From contig JAGMUV010000013.1 of the NCBI GenBank assembly GCA_020744425.1, positions 186,001 to 250,000 on the forward strand: a DNA stretch of 64,000 bases, given 5' to 3'. Position numbers and translations under genes: made by a program. Shown piece by piece: positions 43,310-55,549 of this stretch. Numbering within the stretch: position 1 is the first letter of the stretch; the number at the start of each line of letters is the position of its first letter. The notes below the pieces were generated by a model that made no database searches, was not told where the DNA came from, and saw only the letters and a program-made list of their open reading frames with translations. This stretch comes from Dactylonectria macrodidyma (lineage: Eukaryota; Ascomycota; Sordariomycetes; Hypocreales; Nectriaceae).

Positions 43310-46031
43310 ATGGAGGCGAATCCAGCCGACGACTCGGTGAAGCCTCGGCGGCGAATCTTCCGTACCAGGACTGGATGCCATACGTGCCGCCGCCGGCATC
43401 TCAAGGTAAGGGACAATCGTTGCTCTCGCGTCTCACTTAAATGTCGAGTGAGATGGACGTCTTGTTCATGCTTCTTCTCATGGTCAGTCGTACTTACGCA
43501 TCGCGTAGTGCACCGAGGAAAAGCCAAAGTGTCAGCCATGCGCTCGCCGCGGCTTGAGCTGCGACTACGGGACCCAGTTTGTCTTCCGCGATGACACAGC
43601 CGTCATCTCCAAAAAGGTCATCTCCATTGAACAGGCCAAGCAGGCCGATATTCGCGAGCAGGACCTGTCCCGAAAGAGAAGACGGCGTGCTAATACCGCC
43701 CGCAACGAAGACGGCTACGCCTCTGCTCTCAACTTCTCCCCCGCCTCTAACTCTCCTCCGCGTTCTATCCCTTCGCCCTCTGTCGTCCCTTCGCCCTCCA
43801 TCCATTCGCCTTCGCCTTCTGTTACTTCAACTTCGCCCTCGCCTGCAGGCCTCCTCCCTCCGAGCCGACCGTCGCCATCGCTACGGATGCGCCGCGACGA
43901 TAGCGACATCTCTTCCCAGCCTTCCATAACTCACCTCGCCCACCGCGATACATTCGCGTATCAAACTCACAAACGCACCCATCATGCCGACCAAACCCCG
44001 CGCTGTCCGAGGCTCGGTCGAGGCCATCAGACCAGTACGGCATCCGGTAACCGCACCGGCGACGGTGTACTCGGGCAGGACACAAGCGCGCTTGTTCATA
44101 TCACCACCACCAACCTTCATCATGCAGAGTATGCAGGCTTGAATTTGGATCCCGTAAACACATCCGAACGACACGTTCGCCCTCATTTATCAGACTGCGA
44201 CGTCCTCAACATCTCTAGTCCACAAGAGAGTTCATCGACATCGCCGCGCCCTCGAGCTATTGACCCAAAGGACAGAAGCCCGTTTCCCACACCACCCGAA
44301 ATTCCTCATCATCTTGCCTCCAACTGGGAGCTAGGCCTCGGAGGCTCGGCTTGCTCCCCTGGGAATTTGACTGCTTCGACAGATCCCATCCGGCCTATAT
44401 CGATTGAATCAGGACACCACTACAGCTTTTCTGTCCCGGGCGCCGTCACCATCCCTGGCTCAACCGCCAATGACAACGCCTTCGCATCCAGTACTTCCGC
44501 CACTGAGGCCGATTTTTGGGACGATCCAGATAGGCAAGCCCAACATCTTGCCTACTGGAGGCGGCATATCTCGCACAGGTTACCCCCCGTCTTCACATCC
44601 ATCAGCGACTTGATCGAGCGCCACGAGGCAGTCAAGTTCGCTGTGTTAGGTCTGTCGGCATCTCAATCCGCGCCAATCCAAGACTTCTCCCGATATCGTC
44701 AAGGGGGCAATTTCTCCAGCAGTCCCGACCTTCGTGAGGGCTTTGCCTACTACAGCCGGACCCTGGAATCATTTGCCATGCGTGGGCTCTCTGGGGTCCA
44801 GAGGCTCGACCAATGTGCCAGGCTAGTTGTTGTACTACTCTGTTCCTATTTCGAGTTGGCCTTCGGCACTGTCCATGGAGCCATCTGCCATTGTCAACAG
44901 GCCGATGAACTTGTCCGTGTTGACTACGACAACATTGTGCAATCCGCTTTTGGCGTTCGGCTCATCTTGGCTTGGACGGCATTGCGAGCACAATTATCTG
45001 CCGATTGCGTACCGTTCAGGCAGGGACCATCATTTGCCACTGCCTTCGCTGGCTCGCTAATACAAAAAGACATTGATCGATATATCGACTTGACATCCTC
45101 GCACTACGCTTTCCTCGCGCTGCGGCTATCGAATGCGTGTCGCCATTCCGATCTGCTGCTTCTCATGATGATTGTCGGCCCTGACTCCACGAGTCCCCTG
45201 TTCCGGGAATGGATTTCTCAAATTTCGCAAATTCACAGCAACTTGCCTGTAGATAATCTCACGGCAAAAAGTGCTTCTGAGCTTTTCGCTTGCTTGGACG
45301 AGGAGCGACAGCTACTCGACGACTGGTACCGGAAGCTCCCACTAAATGCGCTACCCGTTGAGAGCCACTTGTCCGACGACATCGAAGGAGTCGATGACCA
45401 GCTACTAGGTTTCAAACCCCGTCCACTTCGATTCGCAAATCACGAGTCAGCCATGAATTATGCGTATTATGCATGTGCGCAGCTCTATTCTTCAAAAAGA
45501 AACCTCGGATGCAAATCCACACGTATACCGTCGCGGCCTGTGAGGCGTGACTTTCAGGAGAGTGATACTGCTATTGATTCCTGGGCGCTGCTTGTACTCC
45601 GGGTGCTGGCTGGACTGGACCTGGAGACCTGTTTTCAGGACAATATCTTCCAAGTCGGCGCTGTCTGGATCGCCGAGCGAGTCGCTCTTCGATGCCATTC
45701 CGTGGACGCGCTGATGTGGATCGAAAACTGGCTGCACAAAGCAGAGAAGCTGGGCTGCCACTGGGAAGGCTGCTTGCCTGTTGCATTAAGCAGAAGGTTC
45801 GTGAATATGCTGGTGGCAGAATGGCACAAGGGCAGAGCTATCAGGCTCATATATACCGACCACGACGAGTTCAGTGAGAAACAAGGTCTGTTTAAGACAA
45901 GCTATAAGAAAGTGAGGTACCGCGCGGTTATTCATGGGTTCGCTATGGGGTCTAGCGGACCTGATGACACAAATTCGCCATCACAGGAGTGGCCATTTGT
46001 GGATATGATTACATCAGATGGTAATGATTGA
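43310..46031 (+). CDS. Zn2Cys6 fungal transcription factor
   Basis: Exons 43310-43405 and 43509-46031 (103-bp intron) give 872 residues. The intron sits inside the zinc cluster: exon 1 ends CHTCRRRHLK and exon 2 starts CTEEKPKCQPCARRGLSCDY, restoring CX2CX6CX6CX2CX6C at residues about 23-48. A long Ser/Pro-rich stretch (about 100-180), which probably is disordered, follows. The second half has hydrophobic helices (VFTSISDLIERHEAVKFAV and beyond) typical of the C-terminal regulatory region of these nuclear activators. It is divergent from the ABCC transporter and may control it; this is inference from position. Confidence 0.85.
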
Positions 46032-46421
46032 CAAGAAACCGTCAGCCAGGCCATAATTCATCCGAGTCATCTGGAGTTGTAAAAATATCAACCGAAATAT
46101 ATCATTTTACATACGGCTTCAGGCGGCGTTTCTGAGCTTCTAAAATGACATGACGCAACAACCAACGGGCCACACGGAATCGCTGATCTCCAACCTATAC
46201 CTTTTTCTAGATAAATTTGTAAAGAGAAATTGCATGCCTGGGATTCAAAACTCTGTAAAGTCAAAATACAAGTACACGAAGAGCGCAATGATCAATGTGG
46301 CTAAGAACCTGCGACAAACTGTCGGATCCAACTCCCATTAGACGCATTCAAATCTCGTTTCCAACTTGAAAATTCGCGGTAGCCTCCTGACTGTCTCCCC
46401 ATCATTCACCATTCACATGAA
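46032..46421. other. Intergenic region between convergent genes
   Basis: AT-rich 390 bp that should hold both 3' UTRs. Nothing else seen. Confidence 0.4.
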
Positions 46422-48241
46422 CTATTTATTACAAAGCAAGTTCTTCCACCACCGTTTCTTTTCAAACTCTCTGAGATATCTTTCCGGAACAGCAAACTTT
46501 TTATCAACGCCATCCTCTGCCGACATCGTGCTTGAGGATGTCTTCACTCCCGTGACTGCGGGTTGGAAAATATCTCCAGATTCCAGGGCAGCACAGGCAT
46601 CTCTAATTCGTTGAACTGCAACGAACGCCTCATCGTTGGGGCTTGTGTAGACAAATCGGAAGTACCCCGGTATCGATGAAAAGCAAAGCTAGTAAAAGTG
46701 TTAGTGGTGTGTGCAAGCCGGGGTTTAGGAAGGACCACATACTTCTCCATTGGTCATATAGATGCCATGCCTGATAAGGTATCTACAGAGCTGAGTTTCT
46801 CTCGTATCGCCGCCGTTGGAAGTCCCATCAGGGCCATCGAAGTACTTGAGCCATCGTCGCAAGTCAACGTAAATGAAAATGCCTCCGTTACTAGGAACGT
46901 ACGGAACACCATGTCTGTCCATGAGCGCCGTGACCGCTTGATAGCGCTCTCGAAGACGATCTCGGTTGCACTGGACGTAACGAGAGACGACTTCTTCGTT
47001 GCTCACGAAGTCGAGCCAGAACTGAGTCGAGAAATGGGTAACCCACGTGAACAAACCGGAAGGAAACGTTAGCATTAACAAGTCAACTTTTCCACCATTA
47101 TGTAGTAGTATTTCATGACTGTATAATGTAAAGGGACAAGCCGTCACTTACGCTAGGCGTCGGCATGCCTGCCACAACTTTGGGTTACGCGAAACCAGGA
47201 AGCCAAGTCTGAGCCCACCCATGCCCCAGTCTTTGCTTACGCCGTACAAGGAGTGGATGTTTTCGCTGTACACACCATCCTTGGAGCTATCAGCTATACT
47301 CAACACCGAGGTGAAGCCAGGGAGGTGACCCGGGCCGTTGACGTCAAAGCCCGACAATGCATAGATTTCATCAGCAATGAGGTGAAGACTCAGGCGTCCA
47401 CATAGTTTAGCAACCTCTAAAAGCGTCTTTTCCGAGTAGAAGCGACCCACGGGATTGGATGGGTTTGTTAGGAAAACGGCCTTTGCGCGGATGCCTCGAC
47501 GAGCCGCGTCATGGTATGCGGCTTCGAGCACGTGGATGAAATCGGAGCTACGATCAGCTGAAAACTGATCCTCCACGGACCTCGTGTGAACGGGAATGAT
47601 GGCTACGCCAGCACGAGCGCCCAGATCACGCTCGAGCATGGAATAGTTGGGTGAAGGCAAGAGGATACCATCTCCATGGTCGCAGACGTTGAAGGCAAGC
47701 ATGTCAATAAGGCCAGACACTCCGTTGGTAGTGATGATATGTGACTCCTGAACCAGACGCGCCGGCTTGAACCAGTCGTTAAAGAATGTGCTCATAGCTT
47801 GATTGAGCTCTAAGTCAAATTTGTCAGTTCTCTCAAGATGCATTGCATAGTAATGGCAGGAGGGCTGCTTACCTGGCGGACCGGTGACTCCTCCATAGGT
47901 AAGGGCTTGAGGGGGTTGTGCTGTTAGCAAGGGCCGGTATCGTAAACCCAAGTTTCTCCTTCCAAGAACAACATCAAGGCAACTGTTTCAAAGATTTTCA
48001 ATCATAGAGCCAAATACCCAGGCAACATACCGTCTGAGAGACTGAAGATCTTGGAGTATTGCTCGCTGTAGTCCTTCAGGATGTCTCTGGTCAACTCATT
48101 AGACGCCCCAGATATGTCAATCAGGCCATGCGGATTGCTGATCGGGTCGTAATAGGTGACACCACGAAGGTCATTATCGTAATTAACCTCATGATTGCTG
48201 GACAGATTACGGAGCCCTCTCCGGGACGGTTTTAGAGCCAT
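46422..48241 (-). CDS. PLP-dependent class I aminotransferase, ACC-synthase-like; one intron with GG acceptor or broken
   Basis: Minus-strand exons 48031-48241, 47873-47920, 47152-47809, 46743-47055 and 46422-46688 give 498 residues. Motifs: TYGGVTGPPELNQAMSTFF, then ITTNGVSGLIDMLAFN, ILLPSPNYSMLERDLG, FLTNPSNPVG (the Asn that contacts PLP), HLIADEIYALS (Asp/Tyr pair) and YGVSKDWGMGGLRLGF with the Schiff-base Lys. ACC-synthase-like fungal members act as aminotransferases or lyases on amino acids in the cytosol. The chain between exons 3 and 4 (47056-47151) works only if the intron ends in GG (TTCCGG). The in-phase AG would leave a 33-nt intron, and other AGs run into stops. It is either a rare GT-GG intron, a mutated acceptor in a dying gene, or a base error. 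The gene is divergent from the OPT transporter. Confidence 0.8.
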
Positions 48242-49063
48242 CACTATCGCTCAATCTAATAGTGTGTAGGATGGTAGGAAAGGGTCAACGTGTTCCGGGG
48301 GACTGATACGAACGTGCAGGAACTGTTATCAAAGTACTGGAAATGCGAATTTAGGCAAGAAAGGGAGAGAGATACGGCATGGACAACGCCGCAATACCCT
48401 ATCTATCTGCTGTGGGATGGTGTGGTGTTGGCGGAACTGAAACAGGGTGCAACCACTAGCCTTGCGGAGTCGCTTTTGCGAACTAGATTAGGCTTTTTTT
48501 TTTTTATTATCTTTTTTAGAGATATCCCTGTTTTCGCAACATGGCCCGCAGTTCCGGTTGGCAACTATCGGATTTCTCACACTAGTTGAAGTCATGCGAC
48601 GGTCTCCCTAGAGGTTCTCGGCTCCACCGGCCGGTTGAGGTTTAGTACAATGTTTTAATGTACTACGTAGATAATGCGCATGACTTCTCGGTCCCGTTTT
48701 CTGCAAGCGGCATCTGGAGCCGGGAGCTTATCGCACTGTTGCGCAAGCGCGCTGATAAAGTCTCCCTATATCTAGTCTATGATTGGATTGCACGGAGTGT
48801 AGTTCCAAAACCCCCATATTACCCCACAGTTTGTCCTTGATCCGCTTGTAGGGTGGCAATAATTATCATCTATAGGCTGAGTAGACGACTGTCTCGTTTG
48901 TGACATAAACACGGCTTTCCACCTGCAATCCTCACCACCAGCGATCCTCACCGTCAACTGAGACATTCGATGCACAACTGTGCACGACTTCAACACTCTC
49001 TCAACCACTTTTTATCTATCAATTGTGTGAATGAGAGAGGGAGAGAGAGAGATCAAGGGTTCA
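48242..49063. promoter_or_regulatory. Divergent promoter of aminotransferase and OPT transporter
   Basis: 0.8 kb with a poly-T tract near 48494-48506 and a GAGAGAGG-type repeat (about 49031-49052) just before the OPT start. No gene supported. Confidence 0.4.
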
Positions 49064-52000
49064 ATGAAGTCGTCCAAGGAGGGTGACATTGTCACAACCA
49101 ACAACGATGTCAGTGAGGGGGAAGTCTTTCAGGTGAGGCTCCATTTCTCGATGTTGCCTGGTCTGAACTCGTTCTTAACATGATCCGACATATAGGCGTC
49201 TCTGTCGACCATCGATATCGAGGCCAAGAAATTGCACGATGAGATTGGCATTTCCCCGGCCGATATCGACATCGCCGAAGAGTTGGCAGCCTCGCTCACT
49301 CTTGAAGATGCTCTGGTCATTCTCGAAGAGTTTCTCGTGAACCATGCGTAAGTCTTTGCAGCGGCCCGTGGCGCCCTCGCTAAACTACACCACATTATAC
49401 CAGAGAATGGCCAGCTGACCACGTTTCATCGGCGGTTAGAGAGGATATGTGCGTCCCGGCCGGCACTGTCGAAGGTGTCCGCAACCTTGTGAAAACTGTC
49501 CAGTCCTCCAAGGAGGTTGATCCTCACACTCAACACCAGGCACGCACTGTTGCTGCTGTCCTACACGGCAACTCAGTATATCGTGAGGTTCGAGCCATCA
49601 TCAGCCCTACGGATGACCCCGAGGAGCCTGCGAATACCATCCGCATGTGGGTCATTGGTATGTCTTGTCCTCCTTCAAAATGGGGATTGGAAAAAAAGAA
49701 GAAGCTCTCGCGACTAAGTGCTGACCAATGATGTGGAATAGGCTTGATCTGGGCTGGTGGACTCGCTGCCATCAACACCTTCTTCGCCCCACGTCAGCCC
49801 GCGATCACCGTTGCGGTTTATCTCGCCCAGCTGTTTGGCTTGGTCATGGGCAAGGCTGCTGCTCAAATCCTTCCTACCAAGGTCTGGTTTGAAGGCTCGC
49901 GGTTTGCCTTTACCCTGAACCCTGGTCCTTGGAGCTTGAAGGAGCAGACTCTTGTCACAATCATGGCCAACGTGAGCTACCGTAAGTTTTCCCCACAACA
50001 ATCGACTCTCGAGTGGTACCTCATTTTTTCCTCCCCTCTCCCCCTTTTTTTTTTAACTTCTTCTATTGAATATCGATGACAATGTTCTGATATCATGTCT
50101 TAGTGTCTCCCCTGGTTACGCAGCTATTCTTCATGCAGCGCTTGCCAATGTATATGGGCCAGGAATGGGCCGACAGCTTCGTAAGTCATCCTATCCTGCC
50201 TTGCAAATATCACCCGATTTCAAATCTGACTGTTGGTACTTTAATTTAAACAGGGATACAGCGTCTGCATCATGCTCTCTGCCCAACTTCTTGGTTTTGG
50301 TCTCGCAGGATTAGCTCGCCGGTTCCTGGTCTATCCTGGCTGGGCAATTTGGTTTTTTGTTTTGTCCCAGTCGGCTATGAACAAGGCCTTCGTGACAAAC
50401 ATCAACCTACCAGCAAATGGATGGAAAATCTCGCAGCTTAGATTCTTCGCCATCGTATTCTTGGGCGCTTGGTGGTTTGTTCTGACCTGAAGTATAGCAC
50501 TCCAGCGGCTGCCTGATTGCTGACACTCATTAGCTACTATTGGATCCCCGGTATCATGTTTCCGACACTGACCTTTTTCAACTGGATTACCTGGATCCGA
50601 CCTACAAGCGCTGTCGCAGCCATTGTCACCGGCACTTACTATTTCAACATGGGCTTCAACCCGATCAGCACCTTTGACTATCAGTGGTTTGCCACCCTCG
50701 ATCCGTTCGTCACACCATTCTTTGTTCTAGTCCAGATTGTTGCTGCCACGGGCTTCTGGGGTCTATGCGTTATCATACCCGTGTTCTTCTCCAACACCTG
50801 GTTCACCTCTTACATGCCCATAAACTCGTGGTTCCCTTACGATAATACCGGACAAATCTATCAGACCAGTCGTATTTTGGGAACCGACCACAAACTCAAT
50901 CAGACAGCATACGAGCAGTACTCGCCAGTCTTCTTGCCAGCTTCTGTCATGCTGAGATATGCCGGCATGTTGGCCTTGTTGCCGGCTCTTCTGGTCTTCA
51001 TGGTCCTATGGTACGGCAGGACTTTGCTTCCCATCGCCAAGACTATGTTCAGAAGAAACGCGTCATACTCGTATGAAGGCGATGTGCATTATCGAGAGAT
51101 GTTGAAGTATAAAGAAGTACCCGAGGTTAGCAGAAACCCTAAGCCCCCCTTTCTGTCTGATGAGCCACCGAGTCAAGTCTGCTCGACTCTAAGCCAGCGG
51201 CGCAAAGTAAAAACTACGAATTAGTATCCTGTACTGACCGAGAGAAAACACAGTGGGCATATCTTGCAATTGCGGCTGGCGCTATGGCTTTCGGCTTTGC
51301 AGGCCTCTACGGATGGCCAACTGGAATTGCTGGTTGTAAGTTCGCTCTCGTCAGGCAAATCACAGCTCCATATTCTAATATCGAGTGCTAGGGGTTTTCC
51401 CCGTATCTTTCGTCACCAGTTCTTTGTTCATGGTGCCTACTGGTATCTTGTGCGCTGTTACTGGCTACATTACAGATCTCGAGATGCTCTTCAACATTGT
51501 AGGTGATTTATACACTCCCCTGTTCTCAGGGTTTATCTATGCCACCAGGAACTCCTTTAAGACGAAAAAAACCTCTCATCAAGGTACTGATCTGCCATAC
51601 AGGTTGGAGGCTTTACCGTTAATGGTGACCCGGTGGCCTCGTTTTTCTTCAAGGTTATGGGCAAGTCTGTTCTCAGCCAAGCCATCATGTTTACATCGGA
51701 TATGAAGCTCGGCCACTACAACAAGATCCCGCCCAGGCTCATGGTTATCTCGCAGCTTATCTCCGCGTTTGTTGCTGCGGTCGTCAGCTGTGGTATCATT
51801 GAGTATCAAATCACGGGGATCCCTGGTATTTGTGATCCTACGGTCCAGACTCGGTGGATTTGCAGCAACGTCGCGTCGACTTGGACTACTGCTATCGTTT
51901 GGGGTGCACTGGGCCCACAGAGACTCTTTGCTCATACCAGCATGTATCGCAATGTCCTCTTTGCGCTTCTGGCGGGTGCTCTTTGGCCTGTTCCCTGGTA

Positions 52001-52507
52001 CCTGGCTCGCAAGAAATGGCCCAACAGCGTTTTACGTTATTGCCACCCCCTGGTTATGAGTAAGTCCCTCGTATAGCCGTCCGATTTTGCGAAGGAGCTA
52101 ATCTTTGTGATTTCGCAGTGATTGCACCTATCCTTTGGGCACCGCTTAACTTCTCAAATATCGGGCCGGCCCTTCCAGTGTCGTTCGTTTTCGGGTACTG
52201 GATCAAGAGCCGATACCCAGAATGGTGGAACAAGTATAATTATATCCTCTCCACTGCACTGCTCTCTGGTATCGCCTTCTCTATTATTATTCAGTTCGTA
52301 GGTCTTGTCAATCGTGACCTTGTGGTAAGTTCTTTACCCATCAGCCTTTGCCAGCTGTGCTATAGAATAGAGGGAGAAGCTAACATGTTTGAAAAGTTCC
52401 CGTCGTGGTGGGGTACCACTCAGTACTTGTCCACATGCGACATGCAGGACTGTCGATACAAGACCCCTCCCCAAGGTGGCACTTTTGGTCCGACTGAGTG
52501 GCATTAG
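49064..52507 (+). CDS. OPT-family oligopeptide transporter
   Basis: Twelve exons: 49064-49132, 49196-49347, 49404-49657, 49742-49981, 50104-50180, 50254-50471, 50534-51125, 51254-51335, 51392-51498, 51603-52059, 52119-52324 and 52397-52507. They give 854 residues, normal for fungal OPT carriers. Family marks are SVYREVRAIISPTDDPEEPA near residue 140, NPGPW (the OPT NPG motif), QALxFTSD-like QAIMFTSDMKLGHYNKIPPR, and a C-terminus ending FGPTEWH. About 14-16 membrane helices are expected. OPT proteins import tetra- and pentapeptides or related compounds with protons at the plasma membrane. Three donors are non-consensus (GTGGTT at 50472, GTTAGC at 51126, GTAGGT at 51499), so those junctions are less sure. 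The last intron is 72 bp, in frame and stop-free. Confidence 0.87.
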
Positions 52508-53117
52508 GATACATTGGAGCTAGATCTGTAGTGATGGCTGCCGCCTATCTGTACCGCAGAATACTGCTGTTATGCTATGGTTGAGATAGTTGGAACTTGA
52601 TATTGATGCGATTTACAACATTTTGTTGCTGCATACGAGTGAGCTTGACATCCAAAAGTTCCCTTCTATTCGTCGTTTAATTATGCTACTTTAACCTCTT
52701 CCTAATCACGGATGTGACATTAACAAATTCAAACTCACCCCTCCTTCAGTCATCTACTACATAAAATGCTTTTGCTCCCTCAAGGGCAAATTGGTTCCAC
52801 TACAACTTCAGTCATCTACATATGTCCGGTCATCCAGAAAACGTTTCGCTTCGTCTAGCCTCTTTGGAAGCACCTTCAGCGACAGTGATTCATTGGTTTC
52901 GGTGTTGCCATATAGGTCTTAAAGCCGTCCTTAATAAGTATATTGTTAGTCTTGGCTGGCGCGAGATATTTTAATACGGCTTCAAAGTTTTTTAATGTGC
53001 TCATATTCTAACCAGAGACATTGAAGTGGCAGACACTTAACAATACTACGCGTAGCGAAGACGAAAAGAAAAGAATCAAGATGAAATACAAGTAAAAGAT
53101 GTTTGCTAAATGTATCT
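52508..53117. other. Intergenic region between convergent OPT and M61 genes
   Basis: AT-rich 0.6 kb holding both 3' ends. No feature supported. Confidence 0.4.
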
Positions 53118-54926
53118 CTACAGTTCGTTGGTTATTTGCTCAATGCCATTCGTGGCTTCGTTTATATAAATCCACCGTTCAGCTATGATATTACTCCTTG
53201 GAACAAATGAAATCGTCATTTCCTCACCCTCTGACCTTTCGATTCGTAATTTCAAGACTGCTTTTAGGTCAGATCTGGTACTGTCGAGGTCAATCCGTGA
53301 ACAGATTCGATCTCCGTTTCGCAAGCCAGCGTTGGCTGCTGCACTTCCCGGTACAAGCCCAGAGACAACGCGCTTTCCTTGAATAGCATCACGCTCATTG
53401 AATCCGAGCTCCCATACTGGTGCGTCTTGGCGGATCAGCTTCAGCCCGTGATCGCCAAGACTATCGACCTCAGGAATTACCAAATCCCCAGAGGCCATTG
53501 AGTCGTACAAGGCCTGGGCCTGTGCTCGGCCTCCTGTGAGCAGGCCACCCAGCTGCTCTAAGAAATCTTCAAGTCCCCATGACTTACCAAGACGGGATCG
53601 ATCAAGTAGCTCCAGAACAAGGTTATCAATGCTCTGTTCCCTATCTTGTGAACCCTTTTGAATCAATGCATTCAACTTCAGGGCAAAAACAAGACCTCTG
53701 CCATATGGAATTCGCTGGGCCTCCGAGGCTGTCCACGTCAACTTGGCCACCTCGACATTCGTGAGGCTAGCAAGACTATTTGTGTAGTACATGGTAAGGC
53801 GTGAATTCATCTCGTCGCAGAGCTGAGCATCTGATATAAGGCCGGCGCGACGGTTCAAAATGAGAGAGTAGTATTCAGCCAGACCCTCGGTGTACCAGTT
53901 TTCTTCGACGCCGGTATCCAAAGCGGGCCAGTTATGAACCATCTCGTGGCTTAGGAACAGAAGGTAATCTGACAGACTGGCAGGCTGCGCGCGGTCTTCG
54001 TCGTCGTAGCTGAACATGAAAGAGCGTTTGAGGGCGGTTCCAGCTCTACTCCCCCGAAATGGGTTATACCTGATAAAGACTCGGTACACTTGCTCTTGAT
54101 CATCGAAGAATTCGCGCATCCACTGGTGGGACAACTTGAGCTGGTTGGCTATCTCGGTGGTGTTGAAGGGAGGGTCACCGAGCCAGTACATGCCAAAGTC
54201 GCCGTCAGTGATTGACTGTATCTTTCCCACCATGAAATATGAAGCGGGGATCTCGGTCAGCTCGATTCGCCTGGTGGTGGCATCGGGACCTTCGGCCCAC
54301 GTCCAGACAGCACGAGTTCCCTCGGGGGCCTCAGAAAGGTTCCATCGGACTGTCGTATTGTAGAACCGCTTCTCAGAACCAGTAGAGGGTGGTACGGTAA
54401 GAAAACCCAATCCGGAACCCAGGAGACCCCCAAAGTTCTGGCGCAATTCAAACGAAGGGCCGTTTTTCGTCGAACTATTGACCTGGCGCGGCAAGGCTGT
54501 GTATGTTGCAGTGATGATCCCCGACGTCTGTCGTGAGACCTGCCAATTCTGATACACCACAGGGGGGCCGAACTTATCCACTTTGCGAGTGAGGCTAAGC
54601 GGTCCATTGCTGTCCTCGGCGATGATGGCGTCGTCTTCGAAGTGGCCAACGTCGACCTGAGTTATCTCAATAGGAGTGGCCAAGAGCGTTGCCCCGACCT
54701 CTATGGAGGGTTGGCAAATCTTGACATGGACGCGGAGGGCCTTTGCAACTTGATTGTTGTACAGAGGCGTGAGCGTATAGTCGAGGAGTTGGTCAGTTGA
54801 TCCGAACTCTGCCGTCGTCATTGTCATGTCGGACGCGGCTGGTACTGCAAGCACTCTCGCTGCGACGATCAGGAAGGACAGTAGAGGAAAGAGAAGAAAT
54901 AAATTATTCATGTGACTTTGGCACAT
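53118..54926 (-). CDS. Secreted M61-like (glycyl aminopeptidase type) metallopeptidase with PDZ-like domain
   Basis: Single exon, 602 residues. A hydrophobic signal peptide (MNNLFLLFPLLSFLIVAARV) follows either the first Met or the Met at residue 6. A beta-rich N-terminal half leads to the zinc site HEMVHNW at about 327-333 with the third ligand in EGLAEYYS (about 347), the HExxH(17)E gluzincin pattern of family M61. The C-terminus VVSGLVPGSAAANAGLRNGD looks like a PDZ substrate-binding domain, the known M61 layout. Several NxT/S sites fit secretion. It probably releases N-terminal residues from extracellular peptides. A paralogue lies at 57786-59519 and a secreted carboxypeptidase lies between them. 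Confidence 0.85.
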   Translation of the reverse strand: MCQSHMNNLFLLFPLLSFLIVAARVLAVPAASDMTMTTAEFGSTDQLLDYTLTPLYNNQVAKALRVHVKICQPSIEVGATLLATPIEITQVDVGHFEDDAIIAEDSNGPLSLTRKVDKFGPPVVYQNWQVSRQTSGIITATYTALPRQVNSSTKNGPSFELRQNFGGLLGSGLGFLTVPPSTGSEKRFYNTTVRWNLSEAPEGTRAVWTWAEGPDATTRRIELTEIPASYFMVGKIQSITDGDFGMYWLGDPPFNTTEIANQLKLSHQWMREFFDDQEQVYRVFIRYNPFRGSRAGTALKRSFMFSYDDEDRAQPASLSDYLLFLSHEMVHNWPALDTGVEENWYTEGLAEYYSLILNRRAGLISDAQLCDEMNSRLTMYYTNSLASLTNVEVAKLTWTASEAQRIPYGRGLVFALKLNALIQKGSQDREQSIDNLVLELLDRSRLGKSWGLEDFLEQLGGLLTGGRAQAQALYDSMASGDLVIPEVDSLGDHGLKLIRQDAPVWELGFNERDAIQGKRVVSGLVPGSAAANAGLRNGDRICSRIDLDSTRSDLKAVLKLRIERSEGEEMTISFVPRSNIIAERWIYINEATNGIEQITNEL

Positions 54927-55549
54927 TTGAGCGAAATCGCTGCAACTTGATGACAGTTGGCTTGGTTTTCAATCAATCAGTATTGGCCAATGCTGAGGTA
55001 GGGCACCTATTCAAAGTACATTACCCGACCGAAATACTAGGCCTCTTCCTCTTTATTCATTTCCTAGTTTGGGTCATCGAGCCCTGTTCCTCTGTCTGGG
55101 TTGATTTAGCGATTCCGGGTTGATTGTTTAAGTGCGGGTTATTGGCGCCGATATTGCGTGTCGGTCCCGATGACCTGTTTTGGCTTAGAGCAAATCTACC
55201 TACTCACTGGGGGTGGAGGAGGCTTGCTACATGGGGAGACGCCACATCTTCGCCTCTGATTTCACATTTTAGTAATTATAAGCGGACTGATAAGCAGCGC
55301 CTTGTTAGACTACTAGAGGTTGGTTTTTTAAGAGGTATCAAGAAAAACGACATCTGCTACTGGTGCAATATTATCGGGTACCATCTTCCCTGTCCTAAAC
55401 GCTAGCACAGCTCCTCTGTTGAACTGAGCAATGACATATTAACCGATAGTCCGCAGCCCAAAGTATCTCCCACAAGTGTCGTTTCTCCTTTGCGACTGAC
55501 TTTAGGTCAACTCAAACTCTCCCCTAGTATTTCCTCAATTGGAATCGAC
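54927..55549. other. Divergent promoter of secreted M61 and S10 peptidase genes
   Basis: 0.6 kb shared by the two secreted peptidase genes, which allows common control. An open frame near 55124-55405 has no domain and is not called. Confidence 0.4.

Noticed and set aside
46544..46750. Minus-strand 68-codon frame starting MEKYVVLP
   Set aside because: It is a shadow of the last aminotransferase exon, which reads in another frame through SSIPGYFRFVYTSPND.
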